A stretch of DNA of 64,000 bases from an uncultured Saprospiraceae bacterium (GTDB lineage Bacteria > Bacteroidota > Bacteroidia > Chitinophagales > Saprospiraceae): positions 1-64,000 of the forward strand of contig CALLPI010000004.1 of assembly GCA_938015595.1 (NCBI GenBank), in the 5' to 3' direction. Both the position numbers and the translations under genes were made by a program. The notes below the pieces were generated by a model. The model was given only the letters and a program-made list of their open reading frames with translations. It was not told the origin of the DNA and ran no database searches. The first letter of the stretch is position 1, and the number at the start of each line of letters is the position of its first letter. This document shows positions 8,551 to 17,543 of the stretch, in pieces.

Positions 8551-10032
8551 ATGGAAAAGCAAAATACATACCCGGCTCAAATCCTCAGCGAGGCTCTCAC
8601 CTACGATGACGTACTACTCGTGCCTGCCTACTCTGAGGTGCTCCCCCGCGAAGTGGACATCACTACTCACCTGACCCGCGAACTTAAACTCAACGCGCCT
8701 ATCATATCGGCAGCTATGGACACCGTCACCGAGTACAAGCTGGCCATCGCCATGGCGCGCCAAGGCGGCATCGGCATTATTCACAAAAACATGCGCATTG
8801 ACGAGCAAGCCGACCAGGTACGCACCGTCAAACGCGCCGAAAGCGGCATGATCATTGACCCTGTAACTTTGCCCGAGCATGCCCGCGTTGGCGACGCACT
8901 TGAATTGATGCGCCAATTCAAAATTGGCGGTATCCCCATTGTGGACAGCGACAACAAGCTCATCGGCATCCTCACCAATCGCGACCTCCGCTTTGAAACC
9001 CACCTGGAGCGCCCCGTACGCGAAATCATGACCCACGAAAAACTGGTGACCGCCCCCGTGGGCACTACCCTAGAGCAAGCCAGGGAAATTCTCCAGCGCC
9101 ACAAAATCGAAAAACTTCCCGTGGTAGAGCACGACAAAACCCTGGTAGGGCTTATCACCTACAAAGACATCATGAAAGTGCAAAACTTCCCCCACTCCTG
9201 CAAAGACAGCCTGGGCAGGCTGGTGGTAGGGGCTGCCGTAGGCGTGACTGCCGACATGACCGAGCGTGTAGAAGCTCTTGTCAAAGTAGGCGTGGACGTC
9301 GTGTGCGTAGATACTGCACACGGCCACTCCATGGGGGTGCTCAATGCTGTGAAAACCCTCAAGTCCTTGTTTCCCGACCTCCAAATCATCGGGGGCAATG
9401 TAGCAACCGGTGAAGGCGCCAAAGCCCTGGTAGAGGCTGGCGCCGATGGCGTGAAGGTGGGCGTAGGCCCTGGCAGCATCTGCACTACCCGCGTGGTGGC
9501 CGGCGTGGGCGTACCCCAGCTTTCTGCTGTAATGTACGCAGCACAGGCCATTCGACACACTGGTGTGCCTGTCATTGCTGATGGTGGCATACGATATGCC
9601 GGCGACATTGTGAAAGCCCTCGCCGCCGGCGCCAGTACTATCATGGCAGGCGGATTATTTGCTGGCGTGGAAGAAGCCCCCGGCGAAACCATCATCTTTG
9701 AAGGGCGCAAGTTTAAGGTGTACCGCGGCATGGGATCCCTGGGTGCCATGGCTCAAGGCTCCAAAGACCGTTACTTTCAGGATGTAGAAGACGACATCAA
9801 AAAGCTCGTACCCGAAGGCATAGAAGGGCGTGTACCCTACAAAGGTACAGTAGCCGAGGTGATGCTGCAGTACATCGGCGGCCTGCGCGCCGGCATGGGC
9901 TACTGCGGTGCGGCCAACCTTGAGCAGTTGCAAAAAGCGCAGTTTGTCAAAATCACTGCCGCCGGCGTTGCCGAAAGCCACCCGCACAACATCACCATCA
10001 CTAAAGAAGCTCCCAACTACAGCCGCCGCTGA
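8551..10032 (+). CDS. guaB: IMP dehydrogenase
   Basis: 493 residues. It oxidises IMP to XMP with NAD, the first committed step to GMP. An N-terminal barrel segment with [20 protein letters not shown] is followed by a CBS pair (about 95-205) and the rest of the (beta/alpha)8 barrel. The catalytic loop [15 protein letters not shown] gives Cys at about 311, and the flap motif [10 protein letters not shown] is intact. A TTG six bases upstream is in frame, but it is part of the -7 promoter box, so ATG at 8551 is chosen. Confidence 0.97.
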   Translation: MEKQNTYPAQILSEALTYDDVLLVPAYSEVLPREVDITTHLTRELKLNAPIISAAMDTVTEYKLAIAMARQGGIGIIHKNMRIDEQADQVRTVKRAESGMIIDPVTLPEHARVGDALELMRQFKIGGIPIVDSDNKLIGILTNRDLRFETHLERPVREIMTHEKLVTAPVGTTLEQAREILQRHKIEKLPVVEHDKTLVGLITYKDIMKVQNFPHSCKDSLGRLVVGAAVGVTADMTERVEALVKVGVDVVCVDTAHGHSMGVLNAVKTLKSLFPDLQIIGGNVATGEGAKALVEAGADGVKVGVGPGSICTTRVVAGVGVPQLSAVMYAAQAIRHTGVPVIADGGIRYAGDIVKALAAGASTIMAGGLFAGVEEAPGETIIFEGRKFKVYRGMGSLGAMAQGSKDRYFQDVEDDIKKLVPEGIEGRVPYKGTVAEVMLQYIGGLRAGMGYCGAANLEQLQKAQFVKITAAGVAESHPHNITITKEAPNYSRR

Positions 10033-10100
10033 CGAAGCATACCGCATTTGATCAAAAAAAGCTACCTTACGCCCGGATTCATTACACGGCTCAACCTGCT

Positions 10101-11657
10101 ATGCTTGTAAAAACCTTTGCTAGCGCAGTACACGGCGTGGACGCCCAAACCATCACCGTGGAGATCAACACCGGCGGCCCCGTAGCCGTGGGGCACCAGT
10201 TTTACTTTATGGTAGGCTTGCCTGACAATGCCGTGCGCGAAGGCTCGCAACGTATCGAAGCTGCCCTGAAAAACTCCGGCTTCCAAATGTTGCGCGTGCG
10301 CACGGTGGTCAACCTGGCCCCTGCCGATATCCGCAAGGAAGGCTCTGCCTACGACTTGCCCATCGCCATTGGCTTCATGGCTGCCACCGACCAACTGGAC
10401 TGCCCCGACCTAGAGCGCTACATCATCATGGGCGAACTCTCACTCGACGGCGGCCTGCGCCCCATCAAAGGCGCGCTGCCCATTGCCATACAAGCCCGCA
10501 AGGAAAGGTTCAAAGGCATCATCCTGCCCCGGCAGAATGCTCGCGAAGCAGCCCTCGTCAATGACCTGGAAGTGTATGGTGTAGATAGCCTTCGACAAGC
10601 TGTGGAGTTCCTCAGCGGTACCATGCCCATGGCCCCGGTATCTGTAAACACTCGCGAGGAGTTCTTTGCCAATGTGAGCAATTACGAGGTGGACTTCTCC
10701 GACGTCAAAGGCCAGGAGAACATCAAGCGTGCATTAGAACTGGCCGCCGCCGGTGGGCACAATGCTATCCTCATCGGGCCACCCGGCGCTGGCAAAACCA
10801 TGCTGGCTCGCCGACTGCCTACTATACTGCCGCCCCTAAGCCTACACGAAGCCCTGGAAACCACCAAGATACACTCCGTAGCCGGCATATTGCCCTCCAA
10901 CGCCGCCCTCATCACCACCCGACCCTTCAGAGCACCGCATCACACCATCAGTGATGTGGCCCTGGTAGGCGGCGGTACCAATCCCATGCCCGGCGAGATC
11001 TCCCTGGCGCACAACGGCGTGCTGTTCCTCGACGAATTGCCCGAGTTCAAGCGCAGCGTGCTGGAAGTACTGCGCCAGCCTATGGAAGAGCGGCGTGTGA
11101 CCATCTCCCGCGCCAAAACCTCGGTGGACTACCCCGCCGGCTTCATGCTCATTGCCTCTATGAACCCCTGCCCCTGCGGCTACTACAACCACCCCGAAAA
11201 AGAGTGTGTGTGTGGCCCTGGCGTAGTCAAGCGCTACCTCAGCAAGATATCCGGCCCCTTGCTCGACCGCATTGACCTACACGTGGAGGTCACTCCTGTG
11301 AGTTACGATGAGCTGGCTAGTGCCAACCGCCCCAGCGAATCCAGCAGCGATATCGTCAAGCGCGTCATTCACGCGCGAGAAATCCAGGCCGAACGCTTCA
11401 AGGACATGGCCAATGTGTATTGCAATGCACACATGCCCAGTCGCATGGTACAAGATATCTGCCAGGTTGGTCCCGCCGGCATCGCACTGGTCAAAAAAGC
11501 CATGGAAAAACTCCAGCTCAGCGCCCGTGCCTTTGACCGCATCCTCAAAGTGGCCCGCACTGCCGCTGATCTGGCCGACAGCCCCGACATCCAAACCGAG
11601 CATCTTGCCGAAGCCATCCACTTTCGAAGCCTCGACAGAGAGGGCTGGGCTGGGTAA
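10101..11657 (+). CDS. comM: ComM/YifB-family Mg-chelatase-like AAA+ ATPase
   Basis: 518 residues. The N-terminal domain (about 1-180; MLVKTFASAVHGVDAQ, then PADIRKEGSAYDLPIA) is the Lon-protease-like fold typical of the family. The AAA+ domain has Walker A GPPGAGKTML near 226-235 and Walker B GVLFLDELPEF. A zinc-type cysteine set (NPCPCGYYNHPEKECVCG) follows, and then the C-terminal Mg-chelatase domain. ComM is a hexameric helicase that promotes branch migration during natural transformation; a role in DNA uptake here is inferred from the family. It lies 68 bases after guaB in the same direction. Confidence 0.94.
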   Translation: MLVKTFASAVHGVDAQTITVEINTGGPVAVGHQFYFMVGLPDNAVREGSQRIEAALKNSGFQMLRVRTVVNLAPADIRKEGSAYDLPIAIGFMAATDQLDCPDLERYIIMGELSLDGGLRPIKGALPIAIQARKERFKGIILPRQNAREAALVNDLEVYGVDSLRQAVEFLSGTMPMAPVSVNTREEFFANVSNYEVDFSDVKGQENIKRALELAAAGGHNAILIGPPGAGKTMLARRLPTILPPLSLHEALETTKIHSVAGILPSNAALITTRPFRAPHHTISDVALVGGGTNPMPGEISLAHNGVLFLDELPEFKRSVLEVLRQPMEERRVTISRAKTSVDYPAGFMLIASMNPCPCGYYNHPEKECVCGPGVVKRYLSKISGPLLDRIDLHVEVTPVSYDELASANRPSESSSDIVKRVIHAREIQAERFKDMANVYCNAHMPSRMVQDICQVGPAGIALVKKAMEKLQLSARAFDRILKVARTAADLADSPDIQTEHLAEAIHFRSLDREGWAG

Positions 11658-11757
11658 AGCCAGTATCAGCCTGGCAAGTAAGCTTGCATCGCATAGCCTC
11701 AGGCAGCGAATGCGCTGATTTGCGGCTCTTTTCAGTGTCATCAAAAACCGATTTACC

Positions 11758-12483
11758 ATGAAACGCACCTTCTCTATTGCCACTTCGCTAGCTCTTTTCT
11801 GTGCGCTGGCCCATGGCCAGATTTGGATAGACGTGGGCGCCAAAGGCGGCTATGGCCTGGGCATACTGACGAATGCCAACCTTATGCAAGACAACAACCA
11901 CGAGATGCGCCTGGGCACAGGCTACAGCTATGGCGGTAAGTTGGGGCTGAACTTTGGCCGCAATCACGGCTTCACCTTTGATGCCATCTGGGCCAAAAAC
12001 ACTCAACTATACGACTACAACGCTACCCTGGCCGAAATACGCAACAATGAACTGGCCTGGCAAAATCTCCATCTCTATGTGATGTACCGCCTGCAAACTG
12101 ATGGGGTGTACTTTGAAGCAGGCCCGCGCTTCTCCCGCTTGCAAAACATCACACATACTTTCGCTGGGCTCGATATTGCTGGCAACGGCAACTACGCAGA
12201 CCAGACCACCGGCGCGGCTATTGGCTGGGGCGGCTATCTGCTGGGCAACGAGTTCTTTGTCCTCATGCTGGGTATGCGCTTAGACTACACCATCTCCGAT
12301 TTCGTAAGCACCAAAGGCCAGGATGCTGGCTTCCCAGCGCCCTACCGCCTGCCGCGCTACAGTGCCTACAAGCCTACCCGCCCGGTGAGCGGCCAGGTGG
12401 TCATGGAGCTAAATTTTGGCCTGGGTGGCTATGCCAAGCGGCGCTGCGGCGAGCGCGCATTCATTTTTGGACGGCGATGGTAA
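11758..12483 (+). CDS. Small outer-membrane beta-barrel protein
   Basis: 241 residues with a signal peptide ending CALAHGQ (about residue 21). The rest alternates Gly/aromatic-rich strands (IDVGAKGGYGLGI, YSYGGKLGLNFGR, WQNLHLYVMYRLQ, FVLMLGMRLDYTI), the pattern of an 8-10-strand PorT-like barrel. Export to the outer membrane is predicted. No ligand or partner is evident. The C-terminus is basic rather than ending on an aromatic strand, so either the last strand is internal or the tail is periplasmic. Confidence 0.65.
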   Translation: MKRTFSIATSLALFCALAHGQIWIDVGAKGGYGLGILTNANLMQDNNHEMRLGTGYSYGGKLGLNFGRNHGFTFDAIWAKNTQLYDYNATLAEIRNNELAWQNLHLYVMYRLQTDGVYFEAGPRFSRLQNITHTFAGLDIAGNGNYADQTTGAAIGWGGYLLGNEFFVLMLGMRLDYTISDFVSTKGQDAGFPAPYRLPRYSAYKPTRPVSGQVVMELNFGLGGYAKRRCGERAFIFGRRW

Positions 12484-12513
12484 GGCCGTGCGCCTGCAGT
12501 TTTTTGTAAAAAG

Positions 12514-12594
12514 CAGCCATCTCCGAGTGGTGCTGCCCTGTGATTCAGGGGCATGGCTCTGACGAGACTGCCTGGCAGGAATGGCTGTTTTTTT
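12514..12594 (+). terminator. Structured terminator between converging genes
   Basis: Outer arms CAGCCAT (12514-12520) and ATGGCTG (12581-12587) pair, with seven T after the second arm (12588-12594). Inside is a second hairpin CCCTG-TGATT-CAGGG (12536-12550). It fits a terminator for the upstream barrel protein gene. The distance between the outer arms is long (60 bases), so the real fold may use only inner stems. Confidence 0.5.
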
Positions 12595-12660
12595 CTCACG
12601 GTTCATTACCATGCACTTCACTGTAGCTGCAGTGTAGCGCGCAAACAGAAAGCAGTTGTC

Positions 12661-13392
12661 TCAAGGCCTTAGACTTCGCTTGATCAGGCGCACGGTCTTG
12701 ATGAGACCTCTGGCATCGTAGAGGCTCACGAGGTACATGCCGTCGGGTAGGCCAGCCAGAGTGTAGTAGCGCCGCCCATCGAACACGTCATAGCTACGTA
12801 CCTGACGCCCCAGGGTGTTGTTGATGACTACCCGACTGACCTTGCTACCAGCGCTAAGCTGGAAATATTCCGAGGCAGGGTTGGGGAATACCTTCACTTC
12901 TAAAGCTTGCTGAGTATTTCGCGCACTGGATAACACCACCGAAAAGTTGTAGATACCGGTGGCCAGTACCGTAGTATCATTGCCGGCAAAGAACTGAATG
13001 CGCACAGAGCCAGCGCCCGGAAACTGGTTGGGGCGCAGGTGTACGTCCAAGTTGGAGGTAGCGCCTGGCGCCAGCACAATAGGCTGGTTGAGACCGAGAT
13101 CCGGCATCACATTGGAGCTGACGAAAGGTGGGTAGCACTGCGAATTATCACATACCAGCACCTCCCACCCCATCGGAAAGTTGCTAGGCAACTGCCGTTG
13201 CCAACGCACCGATATGGGTGCATTGGAGGTATTGGTGAGTGTGGCATAGCCTACAATCTCAAAAAAGGGGTCACTGGTGTCAATCACGTCGTCCACTTCT
13301 ACTGGGTTGGGCGACAGCGCGAGCAGCGCTTGCTGAGCAGGCAAACGCCACATTGCCAAGGCAAATATGATGGCGAGTACGGCTTTTTTCAT
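12661..13392 (-). CDS. Secreted protein with type IX (type A) sorting domain
   Basis: 243 residues from ATG at 13392; 15 further in-frame codons upstream are rejected because the signal peptide starts at this Met (MKKAVLAIIFALAMWRLPAQ). A middle domain of beta strands (WEVLVCDNSQCYPPFVS, then VRIQFFAGNDTTVLATG) resembles immunoglobulin-like modules. The last 75 residues form the T9SS type A sorting domain: VKVFPNPASEYFQL, then the GLPDGMYLVSLYD turn, ending VRLIKRSLRP. It is thus a predicted substrate of the PorZ/PorW-containing secretion system, with PorZ encoded next door in the divergent direction. Confidence 0.8.
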   Translation of the reverse strand: MKKAVLAIIFALAMWRLPAQQALLALSPNPVEVDDVIDTSDPFFEIVGYATLTNTSNAPISVRWQRQLPSNFPMGWEVLVCDNSQCYPPFVSSNVMPDLGLNQPIVLAPGATSNLDVHLRPNQFPGAGSVRIQFFAGNDTTVLATGIYNFSVVLSSARNTQQALEVKVFPNPASEYFQLSAGSKVSRVVINNTLGRQVRSYDVFDGRRYYTLAGLPDGMYLVSLYDARGLIKTVRLIKRSLRP

Positions 13393-13559
13393 TAGTCCAC
13401 ATTTTAGGCTTTGTGCAAAGTTCTTGTTTTTCAGCAAATGCTACAAGGGCAAAAATCATAACGAAGTGTAAAAGTCCTCCTCCGTCTTATGGCAGACAGA
13501 CATCTTCCCACCCCTCTTAAACCAGGCAGCGAAAGCAATATTATTTCGTGTGGCGGGTT

Positions 13560-13567
13560 TATTTTTG
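13560..13567 (+). promoter_or_regulatory. TAnnTTTG -7 promoter box for porZ
   Basis: TATTTTTG at 13560-13567, 32 bases before the ATG at 13600. It matches the Bacteroidota -7 consensus; no clear -33 element. It lies inside a longer open frame starting at 13489, which argues that the real start is the later ATG. Confidence 0.5.
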
Positions 13568-13599
13568 CATGTTGTGAAAATATCTCTTTAATCATAACC

Positions 13600-15945
13600 A
13601 TGCGTCTATACTGGCTTCTCTTACTCCCGTGGCTATGCCTGCATTACTTAAGCGCCCAAACGCCGCTGGCCATTGGCGAGTGGCGTTCGCACTTGCCCTT
13701 TCGCTTCGGGCGCTCTGTGACCCAAAGCAATACAAGGCTCTACTACGCCGCTGACGTAGCCCTGCTTGAGCTGGACAAGAGCGACCTCTCCACCCGATAC
13801 ATTACCAAAGTGGAGGGCTTGAGCAATGCCGGTATTCAATGGGTGCGTTATCACCCCGGCAGCGATGTGCTGGCAGTCATTTATAGCAATAGCGTTATTG
13901 ACCTGGTGCGCCCCAGTGGTATTGTTACGCTCAACCAGATCCGCAATTTCACCAACCTATCCGGCCAGCGGCAGATCAACGGCACATTTGTAGCTGGCTC
14001 AGCACAATTGTACCTGGCAGCCAGCTACGGCGTATCGCTCATTAACCTAACGCGCAACGAGTTTGAGTTTACTACCTTCACTGGCATACCCGTCAACGCA
14101 GTAGCTGTACTGCAAAGCCGCGTGTACGCCGCCACCAACGAAGGGGTGTATCAGTCGCCGGTAATGGGCACAGCCAATATTGCCGACTTCAATAACTGGA
14201 CGCTGCTGGGGCCAGCTCAGGGCTTTCCTGCAGCGTACCGCTCCACTGCCCTCACCGTGTGGAAGGGCCAACTCGTAGCTGGCGTAGAAAACGCCATCGT
14301 ACGCTGGGACGGCCAGAGCCTCCAAACCCTGCACAATGAACCCGGCGTAGCCCTACGCTTTCTCAACGGCGAAGGTAACCTCCTGCTGGCTGGTTATGGC
14401 AACTGTAACCAGTTCGGCTGCAACAATGCCAAGGGGCTTTATTTTGAACCTGGCGGCGGCAGCGGGCAGTTAGCTTCTTTTTGCGTGAGTGTACCCAACT
14501 GGGCACTCGAAGATCAGCAGGGGCGCATCTGGTTTGCCGATGCGTTTAATGGGTTTCGCTATGTCAATCGCCCCAACGAAGGCTGCCGCATCCTGGAGTT
14601 CAACACGCCCCGCGCAGTGAACAATTATGAAATTAAGGTGCGCAATAGCGAGGTATGGGTCACAGCCGGAGGGGTAGACCAAACCTTTACGGCCATTGGC
14701 TCGCGCCTGGGCTTCTATTCTCTTATTGATGGTATTTGGAATGTGTTTACTCCCGATAATACTCCTGCCTTGCGCGGCGACAACCCCAATGACCCCAACG
14801 ACGACCTCACCGACTTCATGCCTTTGGCCTTTCATCCTAAGGAAAATAAGCTCTATGCTGGCTCCTTCCGCGAAGGGCTGGCCGAATACGACGGTGCCAA
14901 CGTGCGCGTTTACACTAAAAACAACTCCACGCTGCGTACTGCCGTAGGCGACGAAACCCGAACCCGCGTAGGTGGCCTGGTATTTGACAAAAACGACAAC
15001 CTATGGGTGGCCAACCACCGCGCGCCTCAACCCATCTCTGTACTGAAAAAAGATGGTACTTGGCAAAGTTTTGCTCTCTCCTGCGACCAAACGGAAATTC
15101 ACCAAGCAGCCATTGATTTTGCCGGCAACAAATGGTTTGTGTCCAGCAGTTCGGCGGCTGGCCTGCTGGTCTTCCACGAAGGCGACCTCCAGGTGAGCGG
15201 CGACGAAAAGTGTCGCGTCATCTCCCAGGCCAACAGCAATCTACCCACCAACAGCACCAATTGCATCGCTGTAGACCTGGAGGGCGATGTGTGGGTGGGC
15301 ACTACCCAGGGGGTCATCGTATTTGAATGTGGTGATCCCTTCAATGCCAATTGCGTAGGTACGCTACGGGTTGTGAATCGCAACGGCTTCAATGCCCGAC
15401 TACTAGAAACGGAAGACGTGCTCTGCATAGCTGTAGATGGCGCTGATCGCAAATGGGTAGGTACACGCAGCGGCGTTTATCTGCTCTCTCCATCTGGCGA
15501 CAAAGAGCTCCTCTACTTCAACGTTTCCAACTCGCCCCTGCCCGACAACTTTGTGCGTACCATTGGAATTGATCATGAAACCGGCGAGGTTTATTTTGGT
15601 ACGCTGAGGGGCATTGTATCCTATCGCTCCGATGCAGTGGAAGGCACGCGCTTTCAGATCAATCCTATCAAGGTATTCCCCAACCCTGTACGCCCGGAGT
15701 ACGACGGCCCCATTTCCATCAAAGGCCTCACCCGCGATGCTATTGTGAAAATCACTGACGTTAATGGGCAACTAGTATACGAAACCCAAGCCCTGGGTGG
15801 GCAGGCAATATGGGACGGCCGCGACTTCGAAGGGCGCCGCGCCCAGACTGGGGTATATCTGATTTTTATTGTCAGCAATCCGCGCTTGGCTGGTTTTGAC
15901 GCCCGACCAGAACGCGCCGTAGCCAAAGTATTATTTGTGAATTAA
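13600..15945 (+). CDS. porZ: PorZ-like type IX secretion attachment protein
   Basis: 781 residues. The signal peptide (MRLYWLLLLPWLCLHYLSAQ) fixes the start at 13600. The mature N-terminus IGEWRSHLPFRFGRSV matches the opening of PorZ proteins. Two beta-propeller regions of two-component-regulator type follow (repeats such as NKLYAGSFREGLAEYDG, NLWVANHR, DVWVGTTQGVIVFE, RKWVGTRSGVYLL). The C-terminus (IKVFPNPVRPEYDGPISIKG and then GVYLIFIVS) is a type IX sorting-domain fold. In Porphyromonas PorZ is part of the surface attachment complex (PorU, PorV, PorQ, PorZ) that anchors cargo to A-LPS. The other members are not in the window. Confidence 0.82.
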   Translation: MRLYWLLLLPWLCLHYLSAQTPLAIGEWRSHLPFRFGRSVTQSNTRLYYAADVALLELDKSDLSTRYITKVEGLSNAGIQWVRYHPGSDVLAVIYSNSVIDLVRPSGIVTLNQIRNFTNLSGQRQINGTFVAGSAQLYLAASYGVSLINLTRNEFEFTTFTGIPVNAVAVLQSRVYAATNEGVYQSPVMGTANIADFNNWTLLGPAQGFPAAYRSTALTVWKGQLVAGVENAIVRWDGQSLQTLHNEPGVALRFLNGEGNLLLAGYGNCNQFGCNNAKGLYFEPGGGSGQLASFCVSVPNWALEDQQGRIWFADAFNGFRYVNRPNEGCRILEFNTPRAVNNYEIKVRNSEVWVTAGGVDQTFTAIGSRLGFYSLIDGIWNVFTPDNTPALRGDNPNDPNDDLTDFMPLAFHPKENKLYAGSFREGLAEYDGANVRVYTKNNSTLRTAVGDETRTRVGGLVFDKNDNLWVANHRAPQPISVLKKDGTWQSFALSCDQTEIHQAAIDFAGNKWFVSSSSAAGLLVFHEGDLQVSGDEKCRVISQANSNLPTNSTNCIAVDLEGDVWVGTTQGVIVFECGDPFNANCVGTLRVVNRNGFNARLLETEDVLCIAVDGADRKWVGTRSGVYLLSPSGDKELLYFNVSNSPLPDNFVRTIGIDHETGEVYFGTLRGIVSYRSDAVEGTRFQINPIKVFPNPVRPEYDGPISIKGLTRDAIVKITDVNGQLVYETQALGGQAIWDGRDFEGRRAQTGVYLIFIVSNPRLAGFDARPERAVAKVLFVN

Positions 15946-16113
15946 GCATGGGTAAGGATAGTGGGCTTAGCATAGAGCAGGCAACTCGCAGTTGCGCAGG
16001 GGCGTGAATGGTGCGCCCCAGGCAGGTATAGGAAGCTCCTTTGCGAGACCCAGCGCTCGTGCAACTGCTGCAATAACAGATGCTGAGCGGCGGCTAGCAG
16101 CGAGGATTTTTCA

Positions 16114-16121
16114 TACTTTTG
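16114..16121 (+). promoter_or_regulatory. TAnnTTTG -7 box abutting the hydrolase start
   Basis: TACTTTTG at 16114-16121, a full consensus match, with the GTG start codon at 16126 only four bases later. This predicts a leaderless transcript. The -33 region shows no clear TTTG. Confidence 0.6.
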
Positions 16122-16125
16122 CAGG

Positions 16126-16890
16126 GTGGAACTGAATTACAAATCCTTTGGACAAGGGGAGCCAGTTGTCATCCTACACGGTTTGTTTGGTACGCTCGAC
16201 AATTGGCAAACCATAGCTAGAGCTCTATCGGAGCGCTTCCTGGTCTATATCGTAGATCAACGCAACCACGGGCGCTCGCCACATCTGGAAGAAATGTCTT
16301 ACCCGATACTGGCCGAAGACCTGCGCACTTTTATGGAGGCGCATTGGATGTACCGGGCTCATATTGTAGGGCACTCTATGGGTGGTAAAACTGCAATGCA
16401 ATTTGCGCTGAACTATCCTGATATGGTGGGCAAATTGGTTGTAATAGACATAGCACCCAAGGCTTACCCTGGCGGTCATGAAAATATCTTTCGCGCCTTA
16501 CTTGATCTGGACATCGAGCGAGTAGAAAACCGAAAGGATGCCGAAGTTTTTCTGGCCAGGCGAATTGACTCGCCAGCAGTATTGCAATTTTTACTCAAAA
16601 ACATCTCACGCGGGCACGACGGTCGCTATAACTGGAAAATGAACCTGCCGGTTTTGTATCGTCACTATGAAGATATTCTTCAGGAAGTACAGGGCGATGA
16701 ACCATTTGACGGACCAGTGCTGTTTATTAAAGGTGAGCGTTCGGCATACATACAGCCAGAAGACGAGCCGGCCATTCGCAAGTTGTTTCCGCAGGCGCGT
16801 ATAGAAACCATTCCAGAGGCAGGCCACTGGGTACATGCTGAAGCACCTGGCGAGGTAACCCGTGCCTTAGAGCATTTTTTATCCACCTGA
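16126..16890 (+). CDS. Alpha/beta hydrolase (YbfF-like esterase)
   Basis: 254 residues starting at GTG. It shows the oxyanion motif HGLFGTLDNWQ, the nucleophile elbow GHSMGGK (Ser at about 84), an acid residue after VLFIKGERSAYI, and the histidine in GHWVHAE. Size and motif order match the YbfF/AcoE-like esterase group, acting on short acyl esters or thioesters in the cytoplasm (family knowledge; substrate unknown). No ATG lies upstream in frame before the promoter box. The small secreted protein gene follows after 39 bases. Confidence 0.85.
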   Translation: MELNYKSFGQGEPVVILHGLFGTLDNWQTIARALSERFLVYIVDQRNHGRSPHLEEMSYPILAEDLRTFMEAHWMYRAHIVGHSMGGKTAMQFALNYPDMVGKLVVIDIAPKAYPGGHENIFRALLDLDIERVENRKDAEVFLARRIDSPAVLQFLLKNISRGHDGRYNWKMNLPVLYRHYEDILQEVQGDEPFDGPVLFIKGERSAYIQPEDEPAIRKLFPQARIETIPEAGHWVHAEAPGEVTRALEHFLST

Positions 16891-16929
16891 GCGTGCGGCA
16901 AGCACTAGCTCCGCCAAAAGCAAAAGTAT

Positions 16930-17226
16930 ATGAATCGGCTTTCTTATTTGCTAACAGGAGTGTTTTGGACATTGATCTTCATTAGTTTGGCTCACCAGAC
17001 GTCAGCGCAGGCCAACAATGCTAAACAGGAAATACCTGCCGCCAAACAAGAGGGGCAGCGCGGTGGGCGCATGACCATCCCCGATGAGGAGGGCAGTGAA
17101 ATAGCCGCCTTGCGCCGCCGAGCCGCCGAGAAAAAGGCGCAGCGCGAAGCAGCGGATGCTCAACAGCCCACCCGCTCTGAAAAGGCGCGCACCCGTAAAA
17201 CGAAGCGTAAGAACTCATCAACCTGA
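16930..17226 (+). CDS. Small secreted charged protein
   Basis: 98 residues. A signal peptide (LLTGVFWTLIFISLAHQTSAQ) is followed by a short, highly charged Ala/Arg/Lys/Glu-rich chain (ALRRRAAEKKAQREAADAQ) ending in a basic tail. It has no recognisable domain. A similar layout, signal peptide then Lys/Arg/Ala-rich helix, is seen in the protein at 19307-19759, so the two may be a loose pair. Function unknown. Confidence 0.55.
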   Translation: MNRLSYLLTGVFWTLIFISLAHQTSAQANNAKQEIPAAKQEGQRGGRMTIPDEEGSEIAALRRRAAEKKAQREAADAQQPTRSEKARTRKTKRKNSST

Positions 17227-17543
17227 AGTGACGATCCTCACCGTATCTACTTCTACAATTTTTGAACGTCTGCTGGAGCGTGCCCCAGGGGGCTTTCGTG
17301 GCCAAAGTGCATAGTTGGCAAATGGAAAACAATAGAAACTGTGCCAAACGAAATTCTGGTAGGGTACAACTACTTCCTTTATGCTGGCTCTGCTGCCTGG
17401 TGTCCGTTTAACTGGCTGTTTGCCAAACTCTTCTGGAAGGCTTATCCAAAAGGGCGATGCGAAACGCAAGGTAGTGGGCTTACCAGGAACAAACCTACCG
17501 ATTCGGCCGAGCGCCTCCTCCTCTAGTACCGCAATCAAGCGAG
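17227..17543. other. Intergenic region without a recognisable gene
   Basis: 317 bases between the small secreted protein (plus) and the end of rpoN (minus). A 61-codon open frame at 17341-17526 has no family features and an aromatic, unpatterned composition; it is not accepted. No strong hairpin, tRNA or promoter consensus was found. Confidence 0.45.

Noticed and set aside
13489-13599. Earlier start for porZ
   Set aside because: The added residues hide the signal peptide and cross a TATTTTTG promoter box.
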